64,000 nucleotides of DNA from Planctomycetaceae bacterium (lineage in GTDB: Bacteria; Planctomycetota; Planctomycetia; Pirellulales; Pirellulaceae): assembly GCA_020638975.1 (NCBI GenBank), contig JACKHN010000008.1:1-64000 (forward strand), given 5' to 3'. This document shows, piece by piece, positions 36,924-45,068 of this stretch. The position numbers were made by a program, and so were the translations under genes. Within the stretch, counting starts at the first letter, position 1; each line of letters starts with the position of its first letter. The notes beneath the pieces were generated by a model that did not search any database, was not told where the DNA came from, and was given only the letters and a program-made list of their open reading frames with translations.

Positions 36924-39569
36924 ATGCGTCGAGTGCTAATCCTCCTTGCAATGACTTTGGCGGTACCCTCGTTACTGGCGGCGGATGTCGATTACGGTCG
37001 CGATATCAAACCGTTGCTAATGGAGAAGTGTTCGGCATGTCATGGTGCGTTGAAGCAGGAAGCCGGATTGCGGCTCGACGCGGCGACCTTGATTCGGCAA
37101 GGCGGAGACAGCGGTGCGGCAATTGTTCCGGGCGCGGCCAGTGAGAGTTTGCTGCTACAGCGGGTGGTGGCCGAGGATGCCGACGAGCGAATGCCGCCTG
37201 AGGGTGAAGGCGAACGGCTTACCGCGGAACAGTTGGCATTGGTTCGAAGCTGGATCGATCGCGGCGCGGTGGCACCGATCGATGAGGTCGTTCTCGCGAG
37301 TCCGAACGAACACTGGGCGTATCAACTGCCCGTGCGCCCGAGCTTGCCGAAGATCGATGACGCCGATTGGACAGCGAATCCGATTGACGCTTTCATAGCC
37401 GAGCAGCATCGGCTGGCGTCGGTTACACCGGTCGGAGTCGCCGATAAGCAGTTACTCGCAAGACGCCTGTATCTCGACTTGATCGGCCTGCCTCCCACAC
37501 GCCAGCAACTTGATGAGTTCCTACAGAATCAATCCACCGACGCGTACACGCAGCTCGTCGATCAACTGCTCGACAGCCCGCAACATGGCGAGCGTTGGGG
37601 TCGTCACTGGATGGACGTCTGGCGGTACAGCGATTGGAATGGCTACAAGGATCAACTGCGTGGCAGCCAAAGGCATATCTGGCACTGGCGCGATTGGATC
37701 ATCGAATCGCTGAATGCCGACAAAGGCTACGATCAGATGATCGTCGAGATGCTGGCCGGCGATGAAGTCGCTCCCGAAGATTTTGACGTCTTGCGAGCAA
37801 CCGGTTTCCTGGCTCGCAACTATCACAACAGCAATCGAAATATTTGGCTCGACGCCACCGTTGAGCACACGGCCAAAGCGTTCCTCGGCATGACGATCGA
37901 TTGTGCCCGCTGTCACGATCACAAATTCGATCCGCTCGCACAATCCGAATACTACGCCCTGCGTGCCATCTTCGAACCGCACAATGTCCGCACGGAGCGA
38001 GTTCCTGGCGAAAGCAATCTCCTCAAAGACGGCTTGCCACGCGTGTTCGATGCCGAGCCGGACGCGAAGACGTTTCTCTATGTCCGCGGCAACGAAAAGC
38101 ATTTTGATAAAGAGAGCCCGATGACTCCAGCAATCCCGGCAATCTTCACGGGCCAATTGGAAGCGAGTCCGATCGCGCTGCCGCCGCCTGCCGTCTTCCC
38201 CGCGTTATGGCCTCATGTCGAGGAGGAAGAGCTGCAAGCTGCCGAACAACGAGTTACCGCAGCAAGGAAGCGGCAACAGGATACCGCAGATGCAGAAAGC
38301 ATCGAATCGCAAAAGCTACTCGCCGCCGAGTCGGCCCTGGCATCGCTGCGTGCTCGCTGGGCGGCCGACAAAGCCAAGTATCTTGAGACTTCCTCGGAAG
38401 ACAGTCGTGGCCTCGCCCAAGTCGCGGCCCAGGCCGAGCGATTGGCGGCGTTTCATGCGGCTCAGGTCGAACTCTCGGAGAAGCAGGCGGCAATCGCGGT
38501 CGCCGAATCGAGCGACGAACCCGACGCCACCAAGAAGCAAGCGGCCATCGATAAGGCTCGCAAGGATCAGCAGGCTGCCAATACGAAGTTATCGAAGGCC
38601 AAAGCGGCGCTCGATGGTCAGGACGCGAACTACACAGCGGTTGGCAAGGCATATCCTCCGACAAGCACCGGGCGACGTCTGGCACTGGCCCAATGGATTG
38701 TTGATCGCCAGAATCCGTTGACCGCGCGTGTGGCCGTCAATCACATTTGGATGCGTCATTTCGGCGAACCGCTGGTGGCGAACGTCTTTGATTTTGGTCT
38801 GCGCTCGCCTCGACCAACGCATGTCGAACTGCTCGATTGGCTGGCCGTCGAGTTGATGGAACACGATTGGAGCATGAAGCATTTGCACCGCTTGATCGTG
38901 ACCTCTCGCGTTTATCAGCTAGCCTCGTCCGCCGACCCAGCGTTGATGGCGTCGAACTCAAGCATCGATCCCGATAACCTTCTGCTTTGGCGGGCCAACA
39001 TTCAGCGGCTGGACGCGGAAGTGATCCGCGACAGCGTGCTGCACGTGGCGGGCAGCTTGGACCTGACACGCGGTGGGCCGGACATCGACTACGCCGACGG
39101 CGAAACCGTACCGCGCCGCAGCGTCTACATTCGACACGCTTACGAAAAACAAATGACGATGCTGGTTCTGTTCGATGCGGCGGGCCCGAACGAGTGCTAT
39201 CGCCGCTCGGAAAGCATCATCCCTCAGCAAGCGTTGTCGCTGGCCAACAGTTCGCTTTCTCTGTCCGAGTCACGCAAGTTGGCACGAGCCTTGTGGGAAG
39301 AAGTCGCCGACACAACGGATGGCGAAGAAAAGTTCGTGCAACTCGCCTTCAAGCAAATGTTGACACGCGATCCCACCGCACCGGAAGTATCGACTTGTCG
39401 TGAGTTCTTGACACAACAGACGGACAAGTTGTCAGCAACGGAGTCGCTGACCGACTTCGGAGGCAAGACAACCGCGGCTGTTCAGGCCTCGAAAGATCCT
39501 GCGATGCGCGCGAGAGAGAACTTGATTCATGTGTTGATGAACCACAACGATTTTGTAACCGTGCGATAA
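36924..39569 (+). CDS. Cytochrome-c (PSD1) / DUF1549 / DUF1553 protein with coiled-coil insert
   Basis: 881 aa from the ATG at 36924 (signal peptide MRRVLILLAMTLAVPSLLAA). Haem motif CSACH at about residue 36, DUF1549 about 160-345 (RRLYLDLIGLPPTRQQLDEF, CARCHDHKFDPLAQ), DUF1553 about 600-860 (NPLTARVAVNHIWMRHFGEP). Between them (about 431-570) is a Glu/Ala/Lys/Gln-rich stretch predicted by eye as coiled coil, which its neighbour on the other strand lacks. It is head-to-head with the other PSD1 gene across 247 bp, which should hold both promoters. The 25-bp palindrome follows the stop directly. Confidence 0.92.
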   Translation: MRRVLILLAMTLAVPSLLAADVDYGRDIKPLLMEKCSACHGALKQEAGLRLDAATLIRQGGDSGAAIVPGAASESLLLQRVVAEDADERMPPEGEGERLTAEQLALVRSWIDRGAVAPIDEVVLASPNEHWAYQLPVRPSLPKIDDADWTANPIDAFIAEQHRLASVTPVGVADKQLLARRLYLDLIGLPPTRQQLDEFLQNQSTDAYTQLVDQLLDSPQHGERWGRHWMDVWRYSDWNGYKDQLRGSQRHIWHWRDWIIESLNADKGYDQMIVEMLAGDEVAPEDFDVLRATGFLARNYHNSNRNIWLDATVEHTAKAFLGMTIDCARCHDHKFDPLAQSEYYALRAIFEPHNVRTERVPGESNLLKDGLPRVFDAEPDAKTFLYVRGNEKHFDKESPMTPAIPAIFTGQLEASPIALPPPAVFPALWPHVEEEELQAAEQRVTAARKRQQDTADAESIESQKLLAAESALASLRARWAADKAKYLETSSEDSRGLAQVAAQAERLAAFHAAQVELSEKQAAIAVAESSDEPDATKKQAAIDKARKDQQAANTKLSKAKAALDGQDANYTAVGKAYPPTSTGRRLALAQWIVDRQNPLTARVAVNHIWMRHFGEPLVANVFDFGLRSPRPTHVELLDWLAVELMEHDWSMKHLHRLIVTSRVYQLASSADPALMASNSSIDPDNLLLWRANIQRLDAEVIRDSVLHVAGSLDLTRGGPDIDYADGETVPRRSVYIRHAYEKQMTMLVLFDAAGPNECYRRSESIIPQQALSLANSSLSLSESRKLARALWEEVADTTDGEEKFVQLAFKQMLTRDPTAPEVSTCREFLTQQTDKLSATESLTDFGGKTTAAVQASKDPAMRARENLIHVLMNHNDFVTVR

Positions 39570-39627
39570 CGTAGGATGGACGCCTCGTCCGTCCAGCTCA
39601 ACGGACGGACGAGGCGTCCATCCTACG
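39570..39627. repeat. Perfect 25-bp inverted repeat just after a stop codon
   Basis: Bases 39570-39594 are the exact reverse complement of 39603-39627, with an 8-nt loop. It begins at the base after the PSD1 stop codon and precedes the DUF1501 start at 39666. Without a T-run it is not a standard terminator; it could attenuate or stabilise the transcript between two genes that are tightly coupled in the other pair. Confidence 0.9.
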
Positions 39628-39665
39628 GCGGAACTACAGCCAACGACTTATGTTTGGAACTGGAT

Positions 39666-41111
39666 ATGGACTCATTCGACCTTACTCGACGATCATTTCT
39701 CTCCGACATGGGGCTCGGCTTTGGGAGCGTCGCGTTGACGGGCATGCTGCAACACGAGGCTCAAGCCGCCGCTTCCGCCTCGGTCGCTCGCATCGCTCCG
39801 AAAGCCAAGAGCGTCATTTGGCTGTTCATGATCGGTGGCACCAGCCACATGGAATCGTTCGACCCCAAGCCGGCTCTGACCAAGTACGCCGGCAAGACGA
39901 TCGAAGAGACGCCTCATAAGGACGTGCTCGCATCGCCCTATCTCGAAAACGAGCGGGTCGTCGCCTTCGACCCGAACAACGGCTTCATCCGCACCGAACT
40001 CTATCCGCTGCAAGTTTCCTATCGCCGTTGGGGCCAGAGCGGCTTGGAGATCAGCGATTGGTGGCCGCATCTTGGTCAGCAAGCCGACGATTTGTGTTTG
40101 ATCCGATCCATGTGGACCGAAGACAGCAACCACGGCGCACAGCTTCAATTTCACACGGGCCGACATCGCGTTGACGGTTTCTTCCCGACGATCGGTTCGT
40201 GGGTGAACTATGGGCTCGGGTCGATCAACGAAAACCTGCCGCAGTTCGTCGTCATGGGCCAGCCGATCGCCGATTGTTGTGGCGGGCAAGAAGCTCATCG
40301 CGCGAACTATCTCGGTCCACAATACGATGGCGTGCCGCTGGCGATTGATCCGGCCAATCCGCTGCCCTATGCAAAGCCCGCGAAAGGCGTGTATCGCGAA
40401 GAGCAAGACGGCGAATTCGAGTTGCTGCACAAGTTGAACGGGCTGACCGCCGAGCAGTATCCCGACGACGAAGCGATCCGCGCTCGCATTCGTTCCTACG
40501 AACTGGCCTTCCGCATGCAGATGGCCGTACCGGAGGTCGTCCGCTTCGACGACGAGACCGCGGCGACACAGAAGTCTTACGGCTTGGATCAAACGGTAAC
40601 TCGCTCGTTCGGCCAACAGATGCTCGCCGCCCGCCGACTGGTCGAGCGGGGCGTACGATTTGTCCAGGTATATCACGGCAGCAGCGGCGGAGCTGGGCAA
40701 TGGGACGCACACAAGGGATTGAAAGCCAGTCACTCGAAGCTGTGCAAACAAGTCGATCAACCGATCGCCGCGCTGCTGGCCGACTTGAAACAACGCGGCC
40801 TGCTCGACGAAACGCTCGTCGTCTGGGCCAGCGAATTCGGCAGGACACCAGGCTCGCAGCATTCCGACGGCCGCGATCATCATCCATTCGGCTTCACGGT
40901 GTGGATGGCGGGAGGCGGAATCAAAGGGGGCATCGCGCACGGCAACACGGATGAGCTCGGTTTTCACGCCGTCGAGAATCGGCACTACGTAACCGATGTC
41001 CATGCCACGGTCTTGCATCAACTAGGTCTCGACCCGCGCGAGCTAGTCGTTCCCGGTCGCAAGCGATTGGAGAAAGAACTCGGCCAACCGATTCATGAAG
41101 TGATCGCCTAA
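39666..41111 (+). CDS. DUF1501 family protein (sulfatase-fold, TAT-exported)
   Basis: 481 aa from the ATG at 39666 (upstream frame crosses the palindrome). The TAT-type leader is DLTRRSFLSDMGLGFGSVAL. The core opens with SVIWLFMIGGTSHMESFDPK and closes with VVWASEFGRTPGSQHSDGRD and HHPFGFTVWMAGGGIKGG. It is a paralogue of the protein at 32803-34218 with the same order of blocks. Unlike that pair, a 96-bp gap with a palindrome separates it from its cytochrome partner. Function as for the other pair: unknown, extracytoplasmic. Confidence 0.92.
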   Translation: MDSFDLTRRSFLSDMGLGFGSVALTGMLQHEAQAAASASVARIAPKAKSVIWLFMIGGTSHMESFDPKPALTKYAGKTIEETPHKDVLASPYLENERVVAFDPNNGFIRTELYPLQVSYRRWGQSGLEISDWWPHLGQQADDLCLIRSMWTEDSNHGAQLQFHTGRHRVDGFFPTIGSWVNYGLGSINENLPQFVVMGQPIADCCGGQEAHRANYLGPQYDGVPLAIDPANPLPYAKPAKGVYREEQDGEFELLHKLNGLTAEQYPDDEAIRARIRSYELAFRMQMAVPEVVRFDDETAATQKSYGLDQTVTRSFGQQMLAARRLVERGVRFVQVYHGSSGGAGQWDAHKGLKASHSKLCKQVDQPIAALLADLKQRGLLDETLVVWASEFGRTPGSQHSDGRDHHPFGFTVWMAGGGIKGGIAHGNTDELGFHAVENRHYVTDVHATVLHQLGLDPRELVVPGRKRLEKELGQPIHEVIA

Positions 41112-41189
41112 ACATGCTGAGACGTTGCGGGTCAATAGGCACCCCATTTTGGGCAGCCAGAGAGCATCTATAGAAATGTCGAACACCGC

Positions 41190-41914
41190 GGGGTGGCCCA
41201 GGTTGCTTGCAACCTTGGGCTTGCGAGAGGCATCGTGATTGTGCTGCTCCTCTAGCCGCATTCAATCCACGTGATCGGCACTCCCACGCTTTGCTGGCGA
41301 GCATACCACCGAGCGGAACTCCAAGCCCAGTCTTCAGGCTTTGCCACCAGACCGGCACGCACCGGATTGAGATGCATGTAAGTTAGCTTCTCACGCAGTT
41401 TGTGCTCCGTGTAGACGTGGAATGTATACGACTTCGGCTGCCAGAACCGCTTGCCCCGGCCGAAGTCAGTGAAGTAGCGAGGAGCATGTTCCTCATACCA
41501 GCGGCGAATCTTGAAGCTGCTCATCCGCTTCCAGCCGTGCAGCATCCGAGTGAGGTCCGTCGGTTGCGGCAGCCAAACCAGCGCATGCACATGGTCAGGC
41601 ATCAGGACAAAGCCAACGCATTTGGCGTCCATCGAATCGAGCAAGTGATTCAAGCGTCCCAGCACGATCCGCTTCGGTTGATCCAAGTCGAGCAGTTGCC
41701 GACGACGGTACACTGAGAACGTGACGAAGAAGACGTAACGCTGATCTGTAAACTGCCGCCGCTGGTCGCTCATAACAGATCATTGTGTAACGGCCGGTGT
41801 CGTCTCGCAATGCAAAAGAGGCGGGGTGTTATTGATGCTGGATGGCGACACTTCGCGACGGTTTGTTCACAAGCCTCGTGCAAGCCCAAGGTTGCAAGCA
41901 ACCTGGGCCACCCC
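41190..41914 (-). mobile_element. REP-bounded Y1-transposase element, copy 1 (725 bp)
   Basis: The ends are perfect 35-bp inverted repeats (41190-41224 and 41880-41914). Each starts GGGGTGGCCCAGGTTGC and contains an internal hairpin (GCCCAGGTTGC around TTGC-type loop bases, then AACCTTGGGC), so each end is both a terminal repeat and a REP palindrome. Between them lies one transposase gene (41252-41773) in the minus direction. Copy 2 starts 91 bp to the right. Target-site duplications are not obvious, as expected for HUH enzymes. Confidence 0.85.
41252..41773 (-). CDS. REP-associated tyrosine (Y1, HUH) transposase, copy 1
   Basis: 173 aa. The HUH metal motif is MPDHVHALVWLPQ (about residues 58-70). 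The Y1 region HVYTEHKLREKLTYMHLNPV (about 117-136) supplies candidate catalytic tyrosines, followed by RAGLVAKPEDWAWSSARWY, a hallmark of TnpA_REP/RAYT proteins. The fold is that of IS200/IS605 TnpA, making single-strand cuts through a 5' phosphotyrosine. It differs from copy 2 at only about six residues. It lies inside a 725-bp element whose ends are REP palindromes, its presumed substrate. Confidence 0.92.
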   Translation of the reverse strand: MSDQRRQFTDQRYVFFVTFSVYRRRQLLDLDQPKRIVLGRLNHLLDSMDAKCVGFVLMPDHVHALVWLPQPTDLTRMLHGWKRMSSFKIRRWYEEHAPRYFTDFGRGKRFWQPKSYTFHVYTEHKLREKLTYMHLNPVRAGLVAKPEDWAWSSARWYARQQSVGVPITWIECG

Positions 41915-42005
41915 GGGTACGCGGCGCAAACATCCGACCCGTCGATATCGTGCTTGCGATACCAAGACCACCGGTCGATAATTGGGTTGGTTGAACCGAA
42001 CTCGC

Positions 42006-42730
42006 GGGGTGGCCCAGGTTGCTTGCAACCTTGGGCTTGCGAGAGGCATCGTGATTGTGCTACTCCTCTAGCCGCATTCAATCCACGTGATCGGCACTCC
42101 CACGCTTTGCTGACGAGCATACCAACGGGCGGAACTCCAAGCCCAGTCTTCAGGCTTTGCCACCAGACCGGCGCGCACCGGATTGAGATGGATGTAGGTT
42201 AGTTTCTCACGCAGTTTGTGTTCCGTGTAGACGTGGAATGTATACGACTTCGGCTGCCAGAACTTTTTGCCCGAGCCGAAGTCAGTAAAGTACCGAGGAG
42301 CGTGTTCCTCATACCAGCGGCGAATCTTGAAGCTGCTCATCCGCTTCCAGCCGTGCAGCATCCGAGTGAGGTCCGTCGGTTGCGGCAGCCAAAGGAGCGC
42401 GTGCACATGGTCAGGCATCAGGACAAAGCCAACGCATTTGGCGTCCATCGAATCGAGCAAGTGATTCAAGACTCCCAACACGATCCGCTTCGGCTGATCC
42501 AAGTCGAGTAGTCGCCGACGACGATACACCGAGAACGTGACGAAGAAGACGTAACGCTGATCTGTAAACTGCCGCCGCTGGTCGCTCATAACAGATCATT
42601 GTGTAACAGCCGGTGTTGTCTCGCAATGCAAAAGAGGCGGGGTGTTATCGATGCTGGATGGCGACACTTCGCGACGGTTTGTTCACAAGCCTCTTGCAAG
42701 CCCAAGGTTGCAAGCAACCCGGGCCACCCT
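42006..42730 (-). mobile_element. REP-bounded Y1-transposase element, copy 2 (725 bp)
   Basis: Same structure, size and orientation as copy 1. The left 35-bp end (42006-42040) is identical to that of copy 1; the right end (42696-42730) has two changes. The sequence outside the transposase gene is also almost the same as in copy 1, including the stretch beside the start codon. The 91 bp between the copies (41915-42005) hold no gene. Confidence 0.85.
42068..42589 (-). CDS. REP-associated tyrosine (Y1, HUH) transposase, copy 2
   Basis: 173 aa, intact, with the same motifs as copy 1 (MPDHVHALLWLPQ, HVYTEHKLREKLTYIHLNPV). Differences from copy 1 that I can see are Q/R and R/V near residues 26-40, V/L after the HUH motif, R/S and R/K near 107-110, and M/I in the Y1 helix. 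All are conservative or outside the catalytic residues, so both copies may be active. Start codon and surroundings are the same in both copies. Confidence 0.92.
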   Translation of the reverse strand: MSDQRRQFTDQRYVFFVTFSVYRRRRLLDLDQPKRIVLGVLNHLLDSMDAKCVGFVLMPDHVHALLWLPQPTDLTRMLHGWKRMSSFKIRRWYEEHAPRYFTDFGSGKKFWQPKSYTFHVYTEHKLREKLTYIHLNPVRAGLVAKPEDWAWSSARWYARQQSVGVPITWIECG

Positions 42731-42805
42731 GGGAGATTTCCATCCGTGATGCCGAGATTCTCTCGCAAGACTCTACTATCCTTAACACTCTGCCGCCAAT
42801 TGGAC

Positions 42806-43594
42806 ATGAAAAGGGGCCAGTCACCAAATATAGGTAATATGCGACATTGCGGCAGATTCATTCTTGGTTGCTGGTCTTCTTTGGGCGACCTCGTGGACGT
42901 AGTGTTGATGCGAGGCCGAGTTGATCAGCCGTCGTCTCAACCCAGGCTTTTTCGCCAAAAGGTGTGCCTCGTTTCACACAATGTCGCAACGCGATTAGTT
43001 CGGCCTCTGTTTGTGGCTCGTTAACCAATTCGATCCAGTTCCTTGGTCGATGCAAAGGCCATTTGGAAAGAATGTCCCGGTTACTCGCCTTCCGCCCAGC
43101 ACACAAACTCGACCAGCGCCACTGCTCTGCCCGCTCAACCAGATTCGCTCGAAGGGCATTTCGTTCCACGTAGCGAACCACCTGGTAGAAATAATCTTCG
43201 GTTTGCACGGGAAACGATTTGTATCGTCCCTGATAAAGTGGACCGTAACCCGTCTCGTGACGATGCTCTTTCCAGCGTTTAACGTGCGTGTTGGTCAGTT
43301 GCTGCATGAACGCAGCCAAATCACCGTCGTTCTCGGGCCACAAAATAAAGTGCCAATGATTCGACATCCAACAGTAGCTACAAACACGCATCGGACGCAA
43401 TTGCAACGTTTCCTGCAACACGCGCTCAAAGGCCTCGAAATCACCCGGCTTGTCGAACAAGTTGCGACGACCAACCGCGCGGTTGAGTACATGAAAGACC
43501 ATTCCACCAGGTGCATATCGAGAGGATCGAGGCATGCATCAAATTTACCTAGTGTTACCACTTTCGTCAAATTTGGTGCCTGTCACCTTTTCAT
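42806..43594 (-). mobile_element. Second type of REP-bounded Y1-transposase element
   Basis: The minus-strand transposase at 42858-43535 is framed by related inverted ends: ATGAAAAGGGGCCAGTCACC at 42806-42825 and, inverted, GGTGCCTGTCACCTTTTCAT at 43575-43594, each next to A/T-rich AAAT. The right one contains a short palindrome (GGTG...CACC). The ends match at about 17 of 20 positions. They are unrelated to the ends of the 725-bp elements, so two different REP/transposase systems lie side by side. Confidence 0.6.
42858..43535 (-). CDS. REP-associated tyrosine (Y1, HUH) transposase, second type
   Basis: 225 aa starting MPRSSRYAPGGMVFHVLNRA, the classic opening of the larger RAYT subgroup (PGG...H(V/I)xNR). 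The HUH motif is WMSNHWHFILWP (about residues 55-66). The Y1 helix follows in EDYFYQVVRYVERNALRANL (about 113-132), then VERAEQWRWSSL. The C-terminal 70 residues (RNWIELVNEPQTEAEL, GTPFGEKAWVETTADQLGL) are the usual extension of this subgroup, ending in a basic RPRGRPKK tail. Intact, and clearly divergent from the two 173-aa proteins to its left. It sits 49 bp upstream of the DUF5685-like gene. Confidence 0.92.
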   Translation of the reverse strand: MPRSSRYAPGGMVFHVLNRAVGRRNLFDKPGDFEAFERVLQETLQLRPMRVCSYCWMSNHWHFILWPENDGDLAAFMQQLTNTHVKRWKEHRHETGYGPLYQGRYKSFPVQTEDYFYQVVRYVERNALRANLVERAEQWRWSSLCAGRKASNRDILSKWPLHRPRNWIELVNEPQTEAELIALRHCVKRGTPFGEKAWVETTADQLGLASTLRPRGRPKKTSNQE

Positions 43595-43642
43595 CTGCCG
43601 TGCCAAAGCGACTTTCGGAATCTATCACCGCGTGAGTTCGCC

Positions 43643-44986
43643 ATGTTCGGATTTTTGCGACCGACTTGCCAAACGACCGACTACCGACAAGCCTACGCGC
43701 GATGTTGCCAGTATCAACGTCACCACTACGGATTGCTCTCGCTTCCTGCGCTCAGTTATGAAGCGGTCTTGCTCTACTTGCTTGGTGTCGACAGCGGTGT
43801 GTTCCCCGCGCCTGATGCGGCCGCGCCAACCTGTTGTCGATTGCGGAGCAAGGTCGGCTTGAGCCAAATGACTGAGGCTCCGCTGGGTGAGTTCTGTGCA
43901 TCGTTCGGGCTGTTGCTCGCCGCCATCAAATTGGAGGACGACGCCCGTGACGGTGCTGGGCTGACGTCATCTGTCGCGAGCTGGTTGCTCCGGCGACGAC
44001 TTGCCGCCGCCCAATCTTACTTCGAAAAGCTTGATCCGCAGTTCGCCGCGACCGTGCGAAAGCGGATCGCGGATCATCTCGCCTTAGAGAACACCGACTG
44101 CCAGCATACGATCGCCGACTACTCCGCGCCGACGGCAATTGCATTCCGCTATGTATTTGGACTGCTGGGCGGTATCGGAGACATGCAACGACATCGGGCT
44201 GCGCTGGAAGCGATTGGGGAACAGGTCGGGCGTGCGATCATCGCTTACGATTGTGCGGTCGACTGGCACCGCGACCGGCGGCAAGGCGATTTTAATCCAC
44301 TGCCTGACGAACAAGCGGTTGAGGACTCGCTTCGCTTCTGCACGGCCCGGTTGCACACCGCCGCGCAGATCTGTCGCTTTAACTTTGGCGAGCGTGCGGT
44401 GAGCGCTGGTGTGCTGATGTCGGTCGCTCGTCGAGTTGAACAACGAATCAGTCGCTGCGACTTCACCTGCGCCTCGCTGAGCCCACGTCATCAACTGGCG
44501 AAATCCAACGCCGTGTATACGTTCATGGACTTTGGGCTGTTAGGCGTGATCGACGGCTGCTGCGAGGTGGCGGCCTGCTGTGATGTGGCTGCGTGCTGCG
44601 AAGCGGGTGCCGGTGGCGGCGAGGCCGCATGCGGGGCTGCCGAATGCTGTGTGGCGAGTGGCGATTCGGCTTCAGCGGTGACTTGCAGCCATTGCGGCTG
44701 CGACGTCTGCTGCTGTGGTTGCGAACCGTGTTTTTCTACCGATACGAAGAAGAAGCAAACGGAAACGAACGCGGGGACCAAGGACTCCGTTGTGTCGGAG
44801 GAACCGCCCGGGCAACTGGAGGTGGGAATGTGGGGCGTCGCTAAAGGAGCACTACGCCCTACCGGAAAAGGAGTCTTTGACGGCCAGATAATCAACGTCA
44901 CGACCGAAGGAGACTATATCGATAGCGGCACGAAGATTCAGGTCGTCGAGATCGCCGGCCACAGAATTGTCGTTCGCGCGGTCTGA
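43643..44986 (+). CDS. DUF5685-like protein fused to Cys-rich linker and NfeD-like OB domain
   Basis: 447 aa. Residues 1-300 (MFGFLRPTCQTTDYRQAYAR, YGLLSLPALSYEAVLLYLL, ALEAIGEQVGRAIIAYDCAV) look like the DUF5685 family, which is largely helical. Residues about 305-365 are extremely Cys/Ala/Gly-rich (CCEVAACCDVAACCEAGAG, CSHCGCDVCCCGCEPC) and could bind metal. The last 50 residues (GALRPTGKGVFDGQIINVTT, DSGTKIQVVEIAGHRIVVR) match the OB fold at the end of NfeD proteins. I know of no characterised protein with this order. There is no signal peptide. The leader is cut short by the adjacent REP element; there is only a weak ribosome site. Confidence 0.75.
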   Translation: MFGFLRPTCQTTDYRQAYARCCQYQRHHYGLLSLPALSYEAVLLYLLGVDSGVFPAPDAAAPTCCRLRSKVGLSQMTEAPLGEFCASFGLLLAAIKLEDDARDGAGLTSSVASWLLRRRLAAAQSYFEKLDPQFAATVRKRIADHLALENTDCQHTIADYSAPTAIAFRYVFGLLGGIGDMQRHRAALEAIGEQVGRAIIAYDCAVDWHRDRRQGDFNPLPDEQAVEDSLRFCTARLHTAAQICRFNFGERAVSAGVLMSVARRVEQRISRCDFTCASLSPRHQLAKSNAVYTFMDFGLLGVIDGCCEVAACCDVAACCEAGAGGGEAACGAAECCVASGDSASAVTCSHCGCDVCCCGCEPCFSTDTKKKQTETNAGTKDSVVSEEPPGQLEVGMWGVAKGALRPTGKGVFDGQIINVTTEGDYIDSGTKIQVVEIAGHRIVVRAV

Positions 44987-45068
44987 CATAGTAGGTAGGC
45001 AGAAGTGGAATGCGGGGTGACGCGGGATGGCCCAGCGAGTCGAGTTATCTGGCAACAGCAGTGACCAC

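Noticed and set aside
39693..41021. 442-codon minus-strand frame opposite the second DUF1501 gene
   Set aside because: The plus strand encodes a well-conserved protein; the antisense frame is a by-product of GC-rich codon use.
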